A stretch of 64,000 bases of DNA from Ciona savignyi (taxonomy: Eukaryota > Chordata > Ascidiacea > Phlebobranchia > Cionidae). The translations under genes and the position numbers were made by a program. Under the pieces are notes generated by a model. The model ran no database searches. It was not told the origin of the DNA and was given only the letters and a program-made list of their open reading frames with translations. Positions 59,565 through 64,000 of the stretch are shown here, piece by piece (the stretch's first letter is position 1; each line of letters starts with the position of its first letter). The stretch lies in contig CH002934.1 in assembly GCA_000149265.1 (NCBI GenBank), forward strand, positions 23,126 to 87,125, given 5' to 3'.

Positions 59565-59894
59565 TATAAATTATGGGTCCCATTAGGAAAAATGGGAAAC
59601 ATATTGTTTTGGTCCATTTTTTATTTTCAGGAAAAAATGGAACACATATTGTTTTTGTCCGTTTTTGTATTTTTTTATCCGCAATAGGTTATGGTAAAAA
59701 TCATACAAGTATGAGTGTCTAATGGTCTTTACATTTCACCGAATCTGATCAAAATTAGAGCAGCCGTTCAAGCGCGATTCCCCCATTACGAAGCGCCATG
59801 CCATGCCTGTCAAGCGTTTGGCGAAAAAAATAAAATAAAAAACGGACAACAACGATGTCCCATTTTTCCTAATGGGACCGACCCATAATTTATA
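59565..59894. mobile_element. MITE with long inverted ends
   Basis: The ends TATAAATTATGGGTC plus CCCATTAGGAAAAATGGGA are inverted at 59855-59894. About 330 bp, AT-rich, no coding. The target duplication is unclear. Confidence 0.75.
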
Positions 59895-60968
59895 AAAATA
59901 TGTTTATGTGTATTGATTGATATGCAGTGTAAAATTGAAAGTATTTAACGTTAGGAAATTCCCGAAAAAAATAAGAATTTTAAGCAGGATATCCATTATG
60001 TATTTTGACGCCGTTTATTCTTTAACAGCCAATATTTCGTGAAAGAAAAGCATTTATTACTTTAAATTAAAAAAATTATAACACTAGCAGGGAAACTTAA
60101 CATATCAATAACACTCCTCCCCCTTAAACCAGTAATCAGTATGCTATAACGCTTCGCACTAACATTAAGTTATTCACTTTAATATACCGTGGGAGTTAAG
60201 TAACAATCGATCGTTTCTGCTTGTAGAAACATATAGCGTACACTTTCAAGTATACGTTGTTGACTATCTCTTGTAGTGTATATATGATTGCATCTGCTTA
60301 ATTTAAAAATGGGGATTTCAAAGGGTTAACTGGATTATTTTAATTCTAGTTCTGTTTTTCTAAAATTTGCAGATAAAATCTTGCAAATTAGCCTAATTAT
60401 ACATTTTTCCCGATAGCGGGAATGACCGTCCTTTTTTCTAAGCACAATGGAAGAGGCAAGTTTGTCGACTTTAGTGGGATTTTCCCCACTGGTGGGGTTG
60501 AAGGCTTTCGAGAATTAATATAATTTGAATCCATCTGTTTAGAGTTATATACAATACTAGAACTAATTTTAAGTAAGATTAGTTTTAATTTAGCAAAACA
60601 TTAACACTTACATTATATCCACAGAATTTTAATGATGTATTATATATAACCATATTTGTTAAATGAGGAGAAAATACCAGGTCTTTCCTGCGTGTTGAAA
60701 GGTCGATGGAGATTTTACTTTTATTTAACAAGCCTAATTACCTAAATACACGTTGTATATTTGACACGCTATGTATAGTTTGTGGCAGATACTAATCGGT
60801 TCGCCAGTTACCAATGGAATCTTGATCTATTTTCAAAAGAAATATATAACAAAAAATGCATCTTTAAAAATTAGACGAAACACCAAATTTGTGGGGGTAA
60901 ACTGGATTATTTTAACTCTTTATTTAAATTCTTAGTAAAGATATTTACGATCTTAAATCAACACTTAC

Positions 60969-61238
60969 CAAGTGAGTTAACATCAACGGGGGGAGGTTCA
61001 GAATATTGGTTGATGGTAAGGTCTCCGTGTTGATGCTCAATGTTTGTTCGTACGAACTTCTGTTGTGTAAGATTGTATTGTGATAGCTGTCCAACATTCG
61101 GTTGCACGAGTTGCTGTCCAACATTCGGTTGTCCGTGCTGCTGTCCAACATTCGGTTGTACGTGCTGCTGTCCAACATTCGGTTGTGCGTGCTGCTCTTC
61201 TACATTAGTAGAAGGTTGAATGTTGAAGGTCGATTGCT
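60969..61238 (-). CDS. Internal exon with QPNVGQQ repeats
   Basis: A 270-nt exon between an acceptor (gtctttcacag) and a donor (TTG/GTAAGT), phase 1 at both ends. The frame is open: EQSTFNIQPSTNVEEQ, then four nine-residue repeats of the form (H/L)-(A/V/G)-QPNVGQQ, then SQYNLTQQKF and a tail SEPPPVDVNSL. The glutamine/asparagine-rich repeat is coded by 27-bp DNA repeats. No domain is recognised and no neighbouring exon could be fixed. The plus-strand cysteine-rich frame over the same bases is a shadow. Confidence 0.65.
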
Positions 61239-61459
61239 CTGTGAAAGACTGTGGTTACAGATACTGGTCGTTCAAGCAAATTGTTTGTTAGATTAAACAG
61301 CATTTTAAAAAGTGTTTTAGTTTTATATTAGGGCTTTACACATCTTTTCATACCCATTATCTGTACGTTGGGTGCACATCTTCACGTAAACCTTATTTTT
61401 AATATTTAAACTGCTTACTAAATAAATCTCCATAATAAAATAGGAGTGAGTCATTTGGC

Positions 61460-61776
61460 TGTCTTGGTAAAGTCTCTCTAACTTTAGACGGGTTTTACCA
61501 GGGTAAGAGAAGAGGTAAACAGGGGTCAGGTACTTTATTAGTTAATCGTGAGCGTGCAGGTAAAGTGTACAAAGCGCTGTACACAAGGGCATAGCTTAAG
61601 AAGGTAGAGTTAAAGTTTGAGAAAGCGGCTAGTCCAAGCAAGGACCAACCAAATGCTCGGTCTGATATTATGATATAACACACAGTTTATATAAGACATA
61701 TAACAGGACAACAGAACACTTATCCTAATTGTTAAGATATACAGAAATACAATTATAAACGTGTGGGATTCCCACA
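61460..61776 (-). repeat. Family V LTR copy, minus strand
   Basis: On the minus strand it starts TGTGGGAATCCCACACG and ends at the AGACGGG-to-TGT…CA region near 61460. Alignable over its length with 51808-52217. No clear target duplication. Confidence 0.65.
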
Positions 61777-61854
61777 AGTCTTTTCGTCAACGTTGCGCGC
61801 ATATGGACAGCAATATTGCAATAAATTGATTAATTCGAGATACTTCATTCTTCA

Positions 61855-61922
61855 CTTTAGCGGTTAAGTGCGTCATTTTTTAATTGAAAATTTGCAGGTG
61901 CTACCTGGTCGCTAGCTAAGGC
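61855..61922 (+). mobile_element. tRNA-derived SINE fragment
   Basis: Only the head and the 'cctggtcgctagct' part of the SINE are present. Confidence 0.65.
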
Positions 61923-63234
61923 GTTATAACAGGATAACTAGTCCAAACAGGCGACTGTGAGAGTAGGACCTGCTACTACCATATATTCGGAAGATTTCGC
62001 AATGAAGTATTTAACGAAATGGATTCGCAACTTGAAAAGACTGCTTAATCAGCTAAAATCGTATTTGTTCATTGCATGACTGATCCAGATTGTTATTTGA
62101 AACCTTGGGTGAAAAGGAATAAGATAATATATTAATTTTAAAATATCAAAGCGGCGTTATCACACGGTTGGTTAGCGGAGATATTAAAAGGTGTTATATT
62201 TATGATTGAGACGCTTCTTTAATTTTTAAAAATAAAAATTACGCTAAGTGCTTTGCCCAGGGACCCAAACTAATAGCTAAAAAAATATTTCGAAAATCAA
62301 ATAAAAAGCAATGCATTAAGCCACTAACAAACTATTCAGCCGGTTATTTAACAAAAAAATGTAATAATGAATGGATATCATACATGTTGATTAATTTCTT
62401 AAAAGGATTGAACTGGGGAACATACGTATAAAATATTGCGCAACGGAGCATTTAGTTGTGCTATTTACTTAAAGTAATTGAAACAGTTAAAGCTGATTTT
62501 TCTCATACATTTGACTTCATACTTTGGTTCGAGCGTTTCGCATTCAATGTTGGGACTAGATAACTTTGTATAGACGAATTATACCCAATAAACTCTATTC
62601 GAATATGAACAAAACGTATTATATATATATTATCAATTAAAGGATAAAATTGAAGAGTGTGCTAAAAACACGACCAGTACTGTGGGGAGCCGGCTTTTGG
62701 AGAAATTGTGACACGAAAACGTGGACCACTCGATTCTACTCTATGGAAAATTTAAAAACTAACAAATAATAATATTACCGCAAGCTGTCTGTTGCATGCA
62801 GTAGAAAATAAAATAGTGGTTATGGACCCTGTAGCATGAGTATATGTCCTACAACATGTGGTTTACAAATAGTGGTGGTTAAACAAGTGGTTGACACCCT
62901 CTAGTTTAATTATTTCCTAATTTTACTTTTTAATGCCTGGGTAAGTGTTACACTTTTTAGTGGAATTTCATTTTTTGCGGTTTTTCTTTTTCCACTGTGG
63001 TCCACACTTTCTGGGCCACCCCTTGTCCGAAAGACGACTGCCATTGCACGGGTCGATTTACCGCACACTTTTCCTCGGAATTAGTGTAATAAATTCATTA
63101 TAAACATATCTCCCATCCTATTTCACAGCATAACATTTGCCTGTTCAGTTTTCCCGTTTCGATCCACATGTAAACTTAAACATGAACCTCTTTTTATAGG
63201 AGTAATGAACAACTTTAAAATCTGGAAGAGGGAA
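61923..63234. other. Remainder of the duplication unit
   Basis: AT-rich; I could not recognise an exon of the QPNVGQQ gene here, though an upstream exon is expected within or beyond the unit. Confidence 0.4.
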
Positions 63235-64000
63235 ATACGTTGTTGACTATCTCTTGTAGTGTATATATGATTGCATCTGCTTAATTTAAAAATGGGGATT
63301 TCAAAGGGTTAACTGGATTATTTTAATTCTAGTTCTGTTTTTCTAAAATTTGCAGATAAAATCTTGCAAATTAGCCTAATTATACATTTTTCCCGATAGC
63401 GGGAATGACCGTCCTTTTTTCCAAGCACAATGGAAGAGGCAAGTTTGTCGACTTTAGTGGGATTTTCCCCACTGGTGGGGTTGAAGGCTTTCGAGAATTA
63501 ATATAATTTGAATCCATCTGTTTAGAGTTATATACAATACTAGAACTAATTTTAAGTAAGATTAGTTTTAATTTAGCAAAACAATAACACTTACATTATA
63601 TCCACAGAATTTTAATGATGTATTATATATAACCATATTTGTTAAATGAGGAGAAAATACCAGGTCTTTCCTGCGTGTTGAAAGGTCGATGGAGATTTTA
63701 CTTTTATTTAACAAGCCTAATTATCTAAATACACGTTGTATATTTGACACGCTATGTATAGTTTGTGGCAGATACTAATCGGTTCGCCAGTTACCAATGG
63801 AATCTTGATCTATTTTCAAAAGAAATATATAACAAAAAATGCATATTTAAAAATTAGACGAAACACCAAATTTGTGGGGGTAAACTGGATTATTTTAACT
63901 ATTTATTTAAATTCTTAGTAAAGATATTTACGATCTTAAATCAACACTTACCAAGTGAGTTAACATCAACGGGGGGAGGTTCAGAATATTGGTTGATGGT
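63235..64000. repeat. Direct duplication unit, second copy (cut by window edge)
   Basis: Matches 60252-61017 at about 99%. Visible changes are single substitutions (for example c for t in the 'ctttttt' block near 63421). Confidence 0.95.
63952..64000 (-). CDS. QPNVGQQ gene exon, second copy, partial
   Basis: The last 49 nt of the duplicated exon, with the same donor (TTG/GTAAGT) and the same end SEPPPVDVNSL. The rest lies beyond the window. Confidence 0.6.

Larger units (their letters stand above)
60252..63234. repeat. Direct duplication unit, first copy (2,983 bp)
   Basis: Starting at ATACGTTGTTGAC, the sequence from 60252 to 61017 recurs from 63235 to 64000 with about five base changes in 766 and no indel. 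The unit holds the QPNVGQQ exon, a family V LTR and a SINE scrap. The second copy runs out of the window. Confidence 0.95.

Noticed and set aside
61102-61296. Plus-strand frame over the QPNVGQQ exon
   Set aside because: It has no splice sites, while the minus frame on the same bases is bounded by a clean acceptor and donor and shows codon-wise repeat changes.

Overview
This is a 35%-GC-looking, intron-rich, repeat-rich animal genome window with three runs of N. The best guess is an ascidian such as Ciona. The reasons are a NACHT (NLR-type) exon beside many leucine-rich-repeat (LRR) exons, an abundant tRNA-derived SINE of the kind common in Ciona, and small Ty3/gypsy and BEL/Pao elements. The organism call is inference; no mitochondrial or rDNA marker is present. 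Nothing looks bacterial.

The main host feature is a family of small LRR exons, all on the minus strand and all with clean splice sites in phase 0, so the gene order runs from high to low coordinates. A 1.75-kb NACHT exon (48894-50639, one frameshift) stands at the 5' end. Below it lie five 53-codon LRR exons and four 51-codon LRR exons, interleaved with four copies of a 3' exon that carries a stop codon (20234-41920, order 53, 51, tail, repeated every 4-6 kb). Further down are four 55-codon LRR exons (4820-9753). Either several 3' gene ends have been duplicated, or one NACHT exon can splice to alternative LRR/tail cassettes. The sequence cannot decide between these.

The 10.0-18.6 kb stretch is a nest of mobile elements: a short LTR element with a tRNA-Trp-type primer site, with a deleted BEL/Pao element and a TIR element inserted only a few bases apart in its 5' LTR. 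At 27.4-31.5 kb a decayed Ty3/gypsy element (gag, protease, reverse transcriptase, RNase H, integrase, GPY/F) lies antisense inside the LRR array. At 46.2-47.7 kb a processed eRF3 (GSPT) pseudogene is split by a hAT-type MITE that itself contains a second hAT-type MITE.

The right third (51-64 kb) holds solo LTRs, a pogo/Tigger-like MITE, a LINE endonuclease scrap and another MITE. At the right edge a 2,983-bp unit is directly duplicated (about 99% identical over the 766 bp visible) and carries a 270-nt minus-strand exon encoding a nine-residue QPNVGQQ repeat. A degenerate tRNA-Asp lies at 19191-19262.
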